Part shown: positions 25,844-33,091 of the stretch, in pieces
Layout: each line of letters opens with the position of its first letter
How positions within the stretch are numbered: the stretch's first letter is position 1
Assembly: GCA_905197485.1 (NCBI GenBank)
Contig: CAJJYZ010000025.1
Coordinates: forward strand, 1 to 35,092
From: an uncultured Lachnospiraceae bacterium
GTDB lineage: Bacteria; Bacillota; Clostridia; Lachnospirales; Lachnospiraceae
Reading direction: 5' to 3'
Length of the DNA: 35,092 nucleotides
Made by a program: the position numbers and the translations under genes
The notes under the pieces: model-generated
Databases searched by the model: none
What the model was told of the DNA's origin: nothing
Seen by the model: the letters and a program-made list of their open reading frames with translations, nothing else

Positions 25844-27019
25844 TTGTCAGAAGGTAGAAGAACCCATGAACAGAAGAGGGCGGCACGTCTTCGGGCGAGG
25901 AAGAAGAGACGTATTAAGCGGGCGGCTGTTTTGATTGCGGAGATATTGATTCTCTGTCTGCTTGGAGGGATTGCCTATGTGATGGCGAAATACGACAAGT
26001 TTCAGACGGTTGCATTTGGAGAAGGGGATATCGTCTCCAATGAAGGGGTGAATTGGAAGGGATATAAGACAATTGCGCTTTTCGGCGGCGATTCCAGAAC
26101 CGGGGATTTGGAAGAAGGGGCGCAGTCGGATACGATTATGATTGCGGCAATCAACAGCGATACGAAAGAAGTGCGGATTGCATCGGTTTACAGGGACATG
26201 ACGGTAAGACATGCGGACGGGAAGATACGAAAAGCCAATTACGCGTATTATACCGGAGGTCCGAAAGATGCAATTAATATGTTGAACAAGAACTTCGACC
26301 TGGATATTCAGGACTATGTGACAGTAGACTTCAAAGCATTGGCAGATGTGGTGGACTTGGTCGGTGGAATCGAGGTGGAAGTATCCGAAGCGGAAGCGAA
26401 GGAGATGAATCGTCACATCGAAGGAACCGGACAGGTTGCAGGGAAAGAAGTACACTATATTGAAGAGAGCGGATTGCAGAAACTGGACGGCGTTCAGGCA
26501 GTTACTTATGCAAGAATCCGTAAGAATGCCGGGGGAGACTATAAGAGAACGGACAGACAGAGAACCGTACTCCTGAAAGTGGCGGAGAAGGCGAAGAAGA
26601 TGGACCTTGCCACGATTAACAAGATTATCAATCAAGTGTTTCCGCAGATATCCACAAGCTTTACGCTGCCGGATATGATTGGACTTGCATCCGGAGCTCT
26701 TGAGTATGAAATCAAGGATACGACCGGTTTCCCGATGGAGGCGATGGATGGAAGAATCGATGGGGTAGGAAGTATCATCGCACCGGTTGGCTTTGTGGAA
26801 AATGTGGAAGAATTGCACGCGTTTCTTTATCCGGATAAGAAGGCGGAGGATGTATCAAAGACTGTGAAATCGATTGCAAAAGAAGTGGAAGAACTGACAG
26901 GAATTGACAGGGAAGACCTGGAAGATTCGGAAGCAGATGTGAATCGAAGCAGCTATTCGGTAGCCCAGCAGGAAGGAAAAGAAGAGAACGCAGCCGATGC
27001 CAAGGAGAAGAAAGAGTAG
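25844..27019 (+). CDS. LytR-CpsA-Psr family wall-polymer ligase
   Basis: The 391-residue protein appears to use a TTG start at 25844 with GGGGAG eight bases upstream; the ATG at 25837 leads to a stop after six codons. A basic N-terminus (EQKRAARLRARKKRRIKRA) precedes one membrane helix (~26-46). The LCP domain shows ALFGGDSRTGDLEEGAQSD, IASVYRDMTV, NYAYYTGGP, and YARIRKNAGGDYKRTDRQR, with the arginines and aspartates that bind the polyprenyl pyrophosphate. A Glu/Lys-rich tail ends it. LCP enzymes transfer teichoic acids or capsule from the lipid carrier to peptidoglycan, the expected final step for the polymer made upstream. Confidence 0.9.
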   Translation: MSEGRRTHEQKRAARLRARKKRRIKRAAVLIAEILILCLLGGIAYVMAKYDKFQTVAFGEGDIVSNEGVNWKGYKTIALFGGDSRTGDLEEGAQSDTIMIAAINSDTKEVRIASVYRDMTVRHADGKIRKANYAYYTGGPKDAINMLNKNFDLDIQDYVTVDFKALADVVDLVGGIEVEVSEAEAKEMNRHIEGTGQVAGKEVHYIEESGLQKLDGVQAVTYARIRKNAGGDYKRTDRQRTVLLKVAEKAKKMDLATINKIINQVFPQISTSFTLPDMIGLASGALEYEIKDTTGFPMEAMDGRIDGVGSIIAPVGFVENVEELHAFLYPDKKAEDVSKTVKSIAKEVEELTGIDREDLEDSEADVNRSSYSVAQQEGKEENAADAKEKKE

Positions 27020-27045
27020 ACATTTTGTCGAAAAAAGTGTATGAT
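27017..27045 (+). promoter_or_regulatory. Promoter overlapping the LCP stop codon, with inverted repeat
   Basis: TAGACA (27017-27022, beginning with the LCP stop codon), a 17-bp spacer and TATGAT (27040-27045) fit a sigma-A promoter. An inverted repeat, AAGTGT-N6-ACACTT, at 27036-27053 covers the -10 and could be an operator. The downstream gene starts at 27085. Confidence 0.55.
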
Positions 27046-27084
27046 AACACTTATGATGAATAAATTTACATGGAGGAAGAATAC

Positions 27085-28539
27085 ATGAAGATAATGAAGA
27101 AACTTGCTGCATTTGTTTTGGCTTTGAGCCTGGCGCTCCCGATGTATTCCATCGTGGGATATGCGGCAGACGGAAATGTATCCTTTACGGACCCGGGGAC
27201 AAAGACAGGGGAGACCGTTGAAGTAACTTGTGCTCTAAGAGCCGGTGGACAGGGATTGAAGTCGTTTGATATTACGTTAAAGTATGACCCGGAATATCTC
27301 GCGTTTGAGAGCGGAGATGAAGGTGTAACGAAAGAATCAGACGGAGTTTTGAAATATTCCGGAACAAGTAACGGCGAGAACCGTATCGGATTCAACATGA
27401 AATTCGTTGCTTTGAAGGTTGGAAGTACAAAAGTAGAAGTACAGGAATCCACAGGTGTGACTGCAGGCGGTGAGACTATCACTTGCACGAATGGAAATTC
27501 TACGGTACAGATTGAGCAGGGAACAAAGGAAGTGCAGATGCCTGCTACAGGCGCGCAGGATGTTCCGGTAACTGTGGACGGAGTGTCTTACAACTTATCG
27601 GATAATTTCAAGAATGCAGATATTCCATCCGGATTTACAGAGACAAAGCTTTCATATGAAGGAACAGAGCGTAGATTTGTTCAGGATGAACAGGGAGCTA
27701 CAATTTTGGGATATCTTGTGAATGAGCAAGGGGAAGGCAATTTCTTCTTGTACAATCCGTCTACTTCAGAATTTTCTGCGTATGTGATGGTAACAGTATC
27801 TCCATCTACGACAATCGTGCTGCAGAAGGAAGAGAAGGGACTGAAGATTCCGGAAGGATATCAGGAAGTAAAACTTACTGTGAATGACAATGAATTTCCG
27901 GCATGGCAGAACGTCAATGAAGAAGGATTCTATCTCGTGTATGCGATGAACAGCAGCACAGGAGAGAAAGGGTTCTATCAGTATGATACGGTAGAGGAAT
28001 CTTACCAGAGATTTGCCGGAGGCGATGCGGCAGCCGTTCAGGAGAAAGAGGCGTCCAGCAATAAGATTGTGAAGCTTGTAGAAGAGAATCTTATGATTGT
28101 GCTGATTGCTGTGGCTGCACTCGTTCTGTTATTATTGATTGTTGTCATTGTTCTTGCGGTGAAATTGCGCCATCGCAACTTAGAATTAGATGACCTCTAT
28201 GAACATGGAGCCGGTGATGTGGATGAACTGGAAGATTTAGAAGACCTGGATGATTTGGACGAGGTTGTTGAAGAACCGGTAAGCAAAGAGAAGGGATTAT
28301 TTAAGAATCGTTTTAAGAAATCAAAAGAAGAAGAGTTAGAAGACGACGATGACTTTGATTCATTCAGAATTGATGACGAGTACGACGATGAGATGTACGA
28401 AGACGATGATTTTGATGATGACTATTACGAAGGCGACGACGATTTCGACGATTCTTATGATGACGATTATGATTATGATTTCGACGATGATGATGAAACA
28501 GATGAGGAGTACGATGTAGATTTCATCGACCTTGATTAA
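27085..28539 (+). CDS. Membrane-anchored cohesin-like surface protein with polyacidic tail
   Basis: The chosen start is ATG 27085, with GGAGGAAG just upstream; an in-frame ATG at 27070 precedes that ribosome site. The 484-residue protein has a signal peptide (1-~28, ending GYAADG). A cohesin-like beta domain (~30-150) contains FDITLKYDPEYLAFESG and NMKFVALKVGST. Two similar ~70-residue segments follow (~165-325; SFTETK/GYQEVK starts, each with an 'F-x-LYN/YQYDT' end). One membrane helix sits at ~335-360 and then a cytoplasmic tail of ~120 residues; the last ~70 are almost only Asp, Glu, Tyr and Phe. Cohesin domains hold dockerin proteins or act as adhesive beta-sandwiches; no dockerin is visible here. 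The gene lies under its own promoter and ends at a terminator. Confidence 0.72.
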   Translation: MKIMKKLAAFVLALSLALPMYSIVGYAADGNVSFTDPGTKTGETVEVTCALRAGGQGLKSFDITLKYDPEYLAFESGDEGVTKESDGVLKYSGTSNGENRIGFNMKFVALKVGSTKVEVQESTGVTAGGETITCTNGNSTVQIEQGTKEVQMPATGAQDVPVTVDGVSYNLSDNFKNADIPSGFTETKLSYEGTERRFVQDEQGATILGYLVNEQGEGNFFLYNPSTSEFSAYVMVTVSPSTTIVLQKEEKGLKIPEGYQEVKLTVNDNEFPAWQNVNEEGFYLVYAMNSSTGEKGFYQYDTVEESYQRFAGGDAAAVQEKEASSNKIVKLVEENLMIVLIAVAALVLLLLIVVIVLAVKLRHRNLELDDLYEHGAGDVDELEDLEDLDDLDEVVEEPVSKEKGLFKNRFKKSKEEELEDDDDFDSFRIDDEYDDEMYEDDDFDDDYYEGDDDFDDSYDDDYDYDFDDDDETDEEYDVDFIDLD

Positions 28540-28551
28540 TAGTGAGAGAAG

Positions 28552-28583
28552 ATAGGAGGATTGCCGGATGGCAGTCCTTTTAT
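28552..28583. terminator. Terminator after the cohesin-like gene
   Basis: AGGATTGCC (28557-28565) pairs with GGCAGTCCT (28570-28578) around GGAT with one G-U pair. The outer bases ATAGG/TTTAT extend the stem with further A-U and G-U pairs. T-rich sequence follows. Confidence 0.75.
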
Positions 28584-28609
28584 CTTTCAAATTTTTTTAA
28601 CCCTTAAAA

Positions 28610-28643
28610 CACAATTTAAACACAATTAATCGCTAGAATTGTG
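28610..28643. promoter_or_regulatory. CACAATT repeats upstream of the protease gene
   Basis: CACAATT occurs at 28610-28616 and 28621-28627, one helical turn apart, and its inverse, AATTGTG, at 28637-28643. The last two form a 7-bp inverted repeat with a 9-bp centre containing TAGAAT, a possible -10. This looks like an operator at the promoter of the htrA-like gene. The binding protein is unknown. Confidence 0.45.
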
Positions 28644-28673
28644 CTCATAAGGAAAGAGAAAGGAGTCATCGTT

Positions 28674-30107
28674 ATGGACAATGAATATAATTACTATAAA
28701 CCGGAAGACAATGGAGAAGAACATAAGAATCAGGAAGGAAACGGAGAAGTAAACTTTGTACTTCAGCCGACACCGGAACAGAAGGAAGAGAAGAAGGAGA
28801 ATCCTCATCGTCCGGAACCTGAGAAAACAAGTGGAGGAAGCCAGCCTCCTCGTTATGAGATGCCAGGACATCAAGGAAATGGCGGGCAGCCACCGAAGCA
28901 GCCGAGAGAGAAGAAGAAACATGGGACCGCAATGAAAGTCGCAGTCTGCATTGGGTTGGCAGTTCTTTTTGGAGTTGTTGCGAGCGCCACATACCAGACG
29001 AGCAATTACCTTGTGGGTAAGATTTTAGGTGAAGAGGCGCCGAGCAAGGGAAGCAGCAAAGAAGTTTCTACGACAAAGGTGAACAAATCAAGAAGTACGA
29101 TTACATCGGATGTTACAGATATTGTGAATGAGACGATGCCATCCATCGTATCGATTACAAATATGAGTGTGCAGGAAGTGCAGAGCTTCTTCGGCGGAAC
29201 CATGCAGCAGGAAGTACAGAGCAGCGGTTCTGGAGTGATTGTTGGTAAGAATGATACAGAATTGTTGATTTTGACAAACAATCATGTGGTAGAGAACAAT
29301 CAGACATTGACGGTATCTTTCGTAGATAATGAGAGTGTATCTGCGGTAGTCAAAGGGGCAGACCCGGCAAGGGATGTGGCAGTCATTGCAGTGAAATTAA
29401 ATGACATTAAGAACAGTACAATGGATGAGATTGCGATTGCGACAATCGGAGATTCCGATTCTCTTCAGGTAGGAGAGCCGGTCATTGCTATCGGAAATGC
29501 GCTTGGATTCGGACAGTCTGTAACAACAGGCGTTGTAAGTGCGAAAGACCGCGAGCTGTCAGGACTGGAAGGTAAATTAGTGCAGACAGATGCGGCAATC
29601 AACCCTGGTAACAGCGGCGGTGCATTATTGAATGCAAACGGAGAAGTGATTGGTATCAATACAGCGAAGATTACGGAAGAAATTCAATCCGGAGCAGAAG
29701 GCATGGGATTTGCGATTCAGATTTCCGATATCGAGGAGCTTTTGGAGAACCTGATGAATAAGGAGACGAGAACAAAAGTATCGGATGCAGAGAGAGGGTA
29801 TCTTGGTATTACCGGAGTAGATGTGAATGAACAGACGGCGGAAGCATACAATATGCCGGAGACAGGCGTATTCGTTTCTGAAGTACAGAAAGGAAGCGGC
29901 GCCGATAAAGCCGGTATTATTCAGGGAAGCATCATCACAGAATTTGAGGGCGTTCGAATTGAGGCGATGGCAAGCCTTCAGGAGCAGCTTCAGTATTACA
30001 AAGCCGGAGAAACTGTGAAGCTGACATTGAAGGTTCCTGAAAATAAAGGCAACTATGAGGAAGAAACCGTAGAAGTGACACTCGGAAGAGCGCCTCAGAC
30101 AAGATAG
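28674..30107 (+). CDS. HtrA/DegP-like membrane-anchored serine protease
   Basis: The 477-residue protein starts at ATG 28674 with AAAGGAG seven bases upstream. A hydrophilic Pro/Glu/Lys-rich cytoplasmic N-terminus (~85 residues) precedes one membrane helix (~88-108). The trypsin-like domain carries the full triad: His204 in LTNNHVVENN, Asp234 in PARDVAVI and Ser314 in NPGNSGGALLN. A single PDZ domain (~375-470; GYLGITGVDV, KAGIIQGSIITEFEG) follows. HtrA proteases degrade or refold misfolded exported proteins, fitting a region rich in secreted proteins. The long cytoplasmic N-terminus is typical for Gram-positive HtrA. It has its own leader with candidate operator repeats and a strong terminator, so it is probably a single-gene unit. 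Confidence 0.93.
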   Translation: MDNEYNYYKPEDNGEEHKNQEGNGEVNFVLQPTPEQKEEKKENPHRPEPEKTSGGSQPPRYEMPGHQGNGGQPPKQPREKKKHGTAMKVAVCIGLAVLFGVVASATYQTSNYLVGKILGEEAPSKGSSKEVSTTKVNKSRSTITSDVTDIVNETMPSIVSITNMSVQEVQSFFGGTMQQEVQSSGSGVIVGKNDTELLILTNNHVVENNQTLTVSFVDNESVSAVVKGADPARDVAVIAVKLNDIKNSTMDEIAIATIGDSDSLQVGEPVIAIGNALGFGQSVTTGVVSAKDRELSGLEGKLVQTDAAINPGNSGGALLNANGEVIGINTAKITEEIQSGAEGMGFAIQISDIEELLENLMNKETRTKVSDAERGYLGITGVDVNEQTAEAYNMPETGVFVSEVQKGSGADKAGIIQGSIITEFEGVRIEAMASLQEQLQYYKAGETVKLTLKVPENKGNYEEETVEVTLGRAPQTR

Positions 30108-30129
30108 TTTTCAAGTAGACAGATGTGAT

Positions 30130-30187
30130 AGGGCATTTGCAGAGTCAAACGTAAGCAAGACTTTGCAAGCGCCCTTATTTTTTTGCC
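30130..30187 (+). terminator. Strong terminator after the protease gene
   Basis: AGGGC (30130-30134) pairs with GCCCT (30171-30175), and TTGCAGAGTC pairs with GACTTTGCAA inside it with one G-U. The stem is ~15 bp with small internal irregularities, followed by TATTTTTTT. The U-tract overlaps the -35 region of the next promoter. Confidence 0.8.
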
Positions 30188-30194
30188 CTTTTTG

Positions 30195-30203
30195 TGATAT
30201 ACT
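30195..30203 (+). promoter_or_regulatory. Extended -10 promoter
   Basis: TG-A-TATACT at 30195-30203 is an extended -10 element with no clear -35, placed directly after the terminator U-tract. It would start transcription near 30210, so the GTG at 30194 cannot be the downstream gene's start. Confidence 0.5.
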
Positions 30204-30232
30204 ACAGAATAGCAGATGGGGAGATGGAAGAG

Positions 30233-32098
30233 ATGACATGGAAAAAGAGAACGCTGATAGGAATCTGTATTCTTGCGGTATTGTATTTTGGGAGTACAGA
30301 GGTGACTTTGGCTGTTGAGAATAGTACGGAGGAATCTGTTGAGATAGAAAGAGCGGTAGGAGAAGAGAATCAAGAAGAACCGGATGAGTATCAAGATAAG
30401 GAAAAGGGAAGGCTCTGCTCGGAGATTTGGGACGAGGCCGATTACATGGCCGTTTCCCTGGGAGAATGCTATCCGGGAAGCAGGATAGAATATGACAGGA
30501 GAAGAAATCGGACCATCCTATATCCCTCAGGCTGGCAGAAGCAGATTGTCGTTCGGGAGAAGGAGAAGGCAGAATTATATTATGGGCGATACCGGGGCAA
30601 AGTAGAGTATGAAGAGTATGAATCGATTTCGACGGTTTTGGATGCGGAATTCTTTCTCGGTCCTCTGCGCGCGTTGGAACTTAGGACTTCAGATTTTGAG
30701 AAAAACGAAGAAGAACGTCCGGAAGATTTTCAGGATGGGCATCATATTACGCTGACGGACTCGGAACAATTGGAGTTATTTTATGCACCGCTTGTGTATG
30801 AGGGAATCTTCCATGAGGATGAAGTGAATTTTACAGCGGTGGACATCTGGCTGAATGAGGAGTATCTGCCGCAGGAAGTTCGATTTACGCTGGAATCAGA
30901 CGTGTTGGATATCGAGCAGCTTGTAACATTGGAAGAAGAGTTGACCCAGAGATATTCTTATCCGGAAGTAAAGGAATTCAGTGAACATCTGGAGCTTGTG
31001 CAGAATATAATGGAAGACATCGTTCCGGAAGAGGAGATTACGATTGCGGATTATGTGACGGATTTGAACAACATTTTGCAGGCAAAAGATGAATATTTCC
31101 TACAGAGACTGACGCATCAGGGGGAAGAATTATCATATTATTGTGGATGGGATAAGAGAGCGGTTCTGGCATATCTGGAAGCGGTCAATACGAGATTCAA
31201 CGCATTTGCGGAAAACAGTTATGAAGCGGATAGTGTGACCAAGGCGGAATATTTGGAAGAGCTGGAAAATACGTATCAATCGGCAAGACAGATAGGCTCC
31301 GATGTCTATACGTATATGTTTGAAGAAAGCAGGCTGGCGCCGAAAGAGAAGGCGCTGCTTGTGCTTCGACAGATGGGGGCATATCTGGATAAAAACGGAA
31401 TGCTGCAGCTTGGGGAAGGAGACCGGTTTGCCAAGGACATGGCGCCGCATTCTCCGTTCTTGGAAGATTATGCGGCTTGTGTGAGGGAGGCATATCAAAA
31501 GAATAAACACAAGTATAAAACATTGGATAATGAGATGATTCATCAGTTCCGGATGTATATCGACCGTCATAATATTGCATATGTGCGGAAATATTTTAAA
31601 GGGCCGACAGACTATGCGAAGCTTCAGGCATATGCAAAACATTTTGAGATGAAATTATATTATGGGGAACCGTCAAGACATCACAATAAGGTGGAAAAAG
31701 GAAGTCATTTTCAGAAACAGAGATACGATAAGATTCTGACGCCGAACCGTCTGTCTGAATTTATCATCAATGTGGAGACCGGAGCGTTTGTCACCCAGTG
31801 GGATGTATTGGAGATGAGGGAAGACGGAACGATTGTGAGCGGGGCAGATGGATATATGCAAAGGGAAAGTGACCAGCAATGCACGATTGTAGATACGGAA
31901 TCTTTCAACTATGCACCGGCAGATTATGTGGAGGCGCATGACGCATTGGATGTACAGCCGGCAACGCCGGGCGACCGGGGCAAGAAAACGCCCTATCTTG
32001 AAAATCGTGTAAAACGCGCATTGAAAGAAGTGTGGGAAAGCCCGGGAAAACTCATTTACCGGGAAAAATATAAGGCATCCAAGGATTATTTGAAATAG
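30233..32098 (+). CDS. Secreted or membrane-anchored protein of unknown function
   Basis: I do not recognise this 621-residue protein. Start ATG 30233 is chosen because GGGGAG ends nine bases upstream and the signal sequence follows at once (MTWKKRTLIGICILAVLYFG). After a Glu-rich spacer, residues ~55-225 form a domain resembling the lipoprotein encoded next: ADYMAVSLGE, ILYPSGW, ELYYGRYRG and VDIWLNEEYLPQEVRFTLE. A mainly helical middle (~235-430) and a basic C-terminal region follow; the latter has HQFRMYIDRHNIAYVRKYF, LYYGEPSRHHN and VETGAFVTQWDVL, then NYAPADYVEAHDAL. His, Arg and Asp clusters in the C-terminal region could be catalytic, as in toxin-like modules, but no family can be named. 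It is followed 19 bases later by the lipoprotein gene, which suggests a pair. Confidence 0.75.
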   Translation: MTWKKRTLIGICILAVLYFGSTEVTLAVENSTEESVEIERAVGEENQEEPDEYQDKEKGRLCSEIWDEADYMAVSLGECYPGSRIEYDRRRNRTILYPSGWQKQIVVREKEKAELYYGRYRGKVEYEEYESISTVLDAEFFLGPLRALELRTSDFEKNEEERPEDFQDGHHITLTDSEQLELFYAPLVYEGIFHEDEVNFTAVDIWLNEEYLPQEVRFTLESDVLDIEQLVTLEEELTQRYSYPEVKEFSEHLELVQNIMEDIVPEEEITIADYVTDLNNILQAKDEYFLQRLTHQGEELSYYCGWDKRAVLAYLEAVNTRFNAFAENSYEADSVTKAEYLEELENTYQSARQIGSDVYTYMFEESRLAPKEKALLVLRQMGAYLDKNGMLQLGEGDRFAKDMAPHSPFLEDYAACVREAYQKNKHKYKTLDNEMIHQFRMYIDRHNIAYVRKYFKGPTDYAKLQAYAKHFEMKLYYGEPSRHHNKVEKGSHFQKQRYDKILTPNRLSEFIINVETGAFVTQWDVLEMREDGTIVSGADGYMQRESDQQCTIVDTESFNYAPADYVEAHDALDVQPATPGDRGKKTPYLENRVKRALKEVWESPGKLIYREKYKASKDYLK

Positions 32099-32117
32099 TT
32101 CATGATGGGAGGAAGAA

Positions 32118-32795
32118 ATGAAGAGGATATGGATGGTAGTTGCGACTTTTTGCGGTACGATGCTGCTTGCGGCCTGCACGAAAGAGATACCGGGAACAAC
32201 AAAGATTGCGGATATTCTGAATGAAGAAACTTATATTCGTGTAAGGATGGGGGAAGCATACCTGCAGGAGGAAGTTACGTTCGATATGGAAGGAGACCGG
32301 GCGGTTGTCCCATCGGGAGCCGCATGGGGGCTTCCGAAATACAGAGAGAAAGAAACTGCGGGAATCAGTTATGGGGAAGAAGGCGGCGCGGAAGTATATG
32401 AGACAGATATGGAGACAACACCGGAACTTTACGAGTCTTCTTATCTGGATACGCTGCGGAATCTGGGGCTTACCGTAGAAGATGTAAGAGATAGCGGCTA
32501 TGATGTAAAAGTGGTGGAAAAAGACGCCCTGAAACAATTCGAGGAGGAACTAACGATGCTGTCCGGCATGGTTATCAAAGACGCGTATAAATTAACCGGT
32601 GTCAGCATTCGGTTTGACGAACAGTTTCGACCGATAAAGAAAGAATATCAGTTGGAAAAGAAAGAGAAGACAAGGCTGGATAACGAAAAAGTAGATAGTG
32701 AGAAATGTAAACAGGAATTCAGTTATGACGTCGGGAAAGTGAAATTTAATACGGCTTTTGAGAAGGTGAAGAAGGAAATAGACAGGGACATGTAG
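32118..32795 (+). CDS. Putative lipoprotein
   Basis: The 225-residue protein has a type II signal peptide: a basic start (MKRIW), a hydrophobic core, and the lipobox LLAAC with Cys at ~20. The mature part is a compact, charged domain: TYIRVRMGEAY, AVVPSGA, GISYGEEGGAEVYE, VSIRFDEQFRPIKKEYQLE. The motif order parallels the N-terminal domain of the preceding protein, so the two genes share a domain. The start is fixed by GGGAGGAAG seven to eight bases upstream. It would be lipid-anchored outside the membrane. Function is unknown; an accessory or immunity partner of the preceding protein is possible but unsupported. Confidence 0.8.
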   Translation: MKRIWMVVATFCGTMLLAACTKEIPGTTKIADILNEETYIRVRMGEAYLQEEVTFDMEGDRAVVPSGAAWGLPKYREKETAGISYGEEGGAEVYETDMETTPELYESSYLDTLRNLGLTVEDVRDSGYDVKVVEKDALKQFEEELTMLSGMVIKDAYKLTGVSIRFDEQFRPIKKEYQLEKKEKTRLDNEKVDSEKCKQEFSYDVGKVKFNTAFEKVKKEIDRDM

Positions 32796-32817
32796 GGATG
32801 CCCTGTCTATCTCCTTC
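32771..32817. terminator. Bidirectional terminator overlapping the lipoprotein stop
   Basis: GAAGGA-A-ATAGACAGGG pairs with CCCTGTCTAT-C-TCCTTC around a 13-base loop that contains the TAG stop codon of the lipoprotein gene. The 16 paired positions have one mismatch. T-rich sequence follows on the plus strand. It sits between convergent genes (lipoprotein and the cotJC fragment) and could serve both. Confidence 0.8.
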
Positions 32818-32838
32818 TTTCAAAAATTTGTCAGAATC

Positions 32839-33063
32839 CTATGAATTACATCCGCATTTTCCAGGCATATCAAATTCCGGATTGAAAGCGTAGAAGTTTT
32901 TGCTGTCCAAGTGCTCCTGCACAATTCTCAAGCTTTCACCGAAACGTTGGTAGTGCACGACTTCGCGTTCGCGAAGAAAACGTATCGGGTCGCAGACTTC
33001 CGGGTCTTTGACAAGACGAAGGATATTGTCGTAGGTTGTACGTGCTTTCTGCTCTGGTGCAAC
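32839..33063 (-). pseudogene. cotJC: C-terminal fragment of CotJC-type spore coat manganese catalase, interrupted
   Basis: Minus-strand translation from 33063 to the TAG at 32841-32839 gives 74 residues beginning VAPEQKARTTYDNILRLV. It continues DPIRFLREREVVHYQRFGE and ends NFYAFNPEFDMPGKCGC-NS. This matches the C-terminal helix region of CotJC (in Bacillus subtilis the same part reads AAEEKARATY...FLREREIVHSQRF), including the metal-ligand-type E-x2-H in REREVVH. CotJC is ~190-200 residues, so about 120 N-terminal residues are missing. The similarity stops at ~33063, only 30 bp from the stop of a serine recombinase in the same orientation. No start codon or ribosome site lies at the break. 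The 5' part should be on the far side of the element, to the right of the window. Confidence 0.82.
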
Positions 33064-33091
33064 TTTGTAAGAACAACAATAAGAATAAAAA
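33056..33091. other. Probable element/chromosome junction (att site)
   Basis: CotJC-coding similarity ends at about 33063 and the recombinase stop codon lies at 33092-33094. The AT-rich 28-bp gap (33064-33091, with AAGAACAACAATAAG) codes for neither in a recognisable way. Serine-recombinase elements commonly have one attachment site directly beside the recombinase gene. The exact crossover bases cannot be fixed without the other end or an empty site. Confidence 0.6.

Noticed and set aside
25847..26818. A 323-codon minus-strand frame
   Set aside because: It is antisense to the LCP gene, with a Cys/His/Arg-rich composition typical of a shadow frame and no ribosome site.
28341..28539. GAT/GAC-rich tract as a DNA microsatellite
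   Set aside because: It is in-frame coding sequence for the acidic tail with mixed codons; no uniform repeat unit.
32956..32981. GC-rich palindrome CTTCGCG-TT-CGCGAAG
   Set aside because: It lies within the CotJC coding fragment (FLREREV region) and is not followed by a T-run; probably fortuitous.
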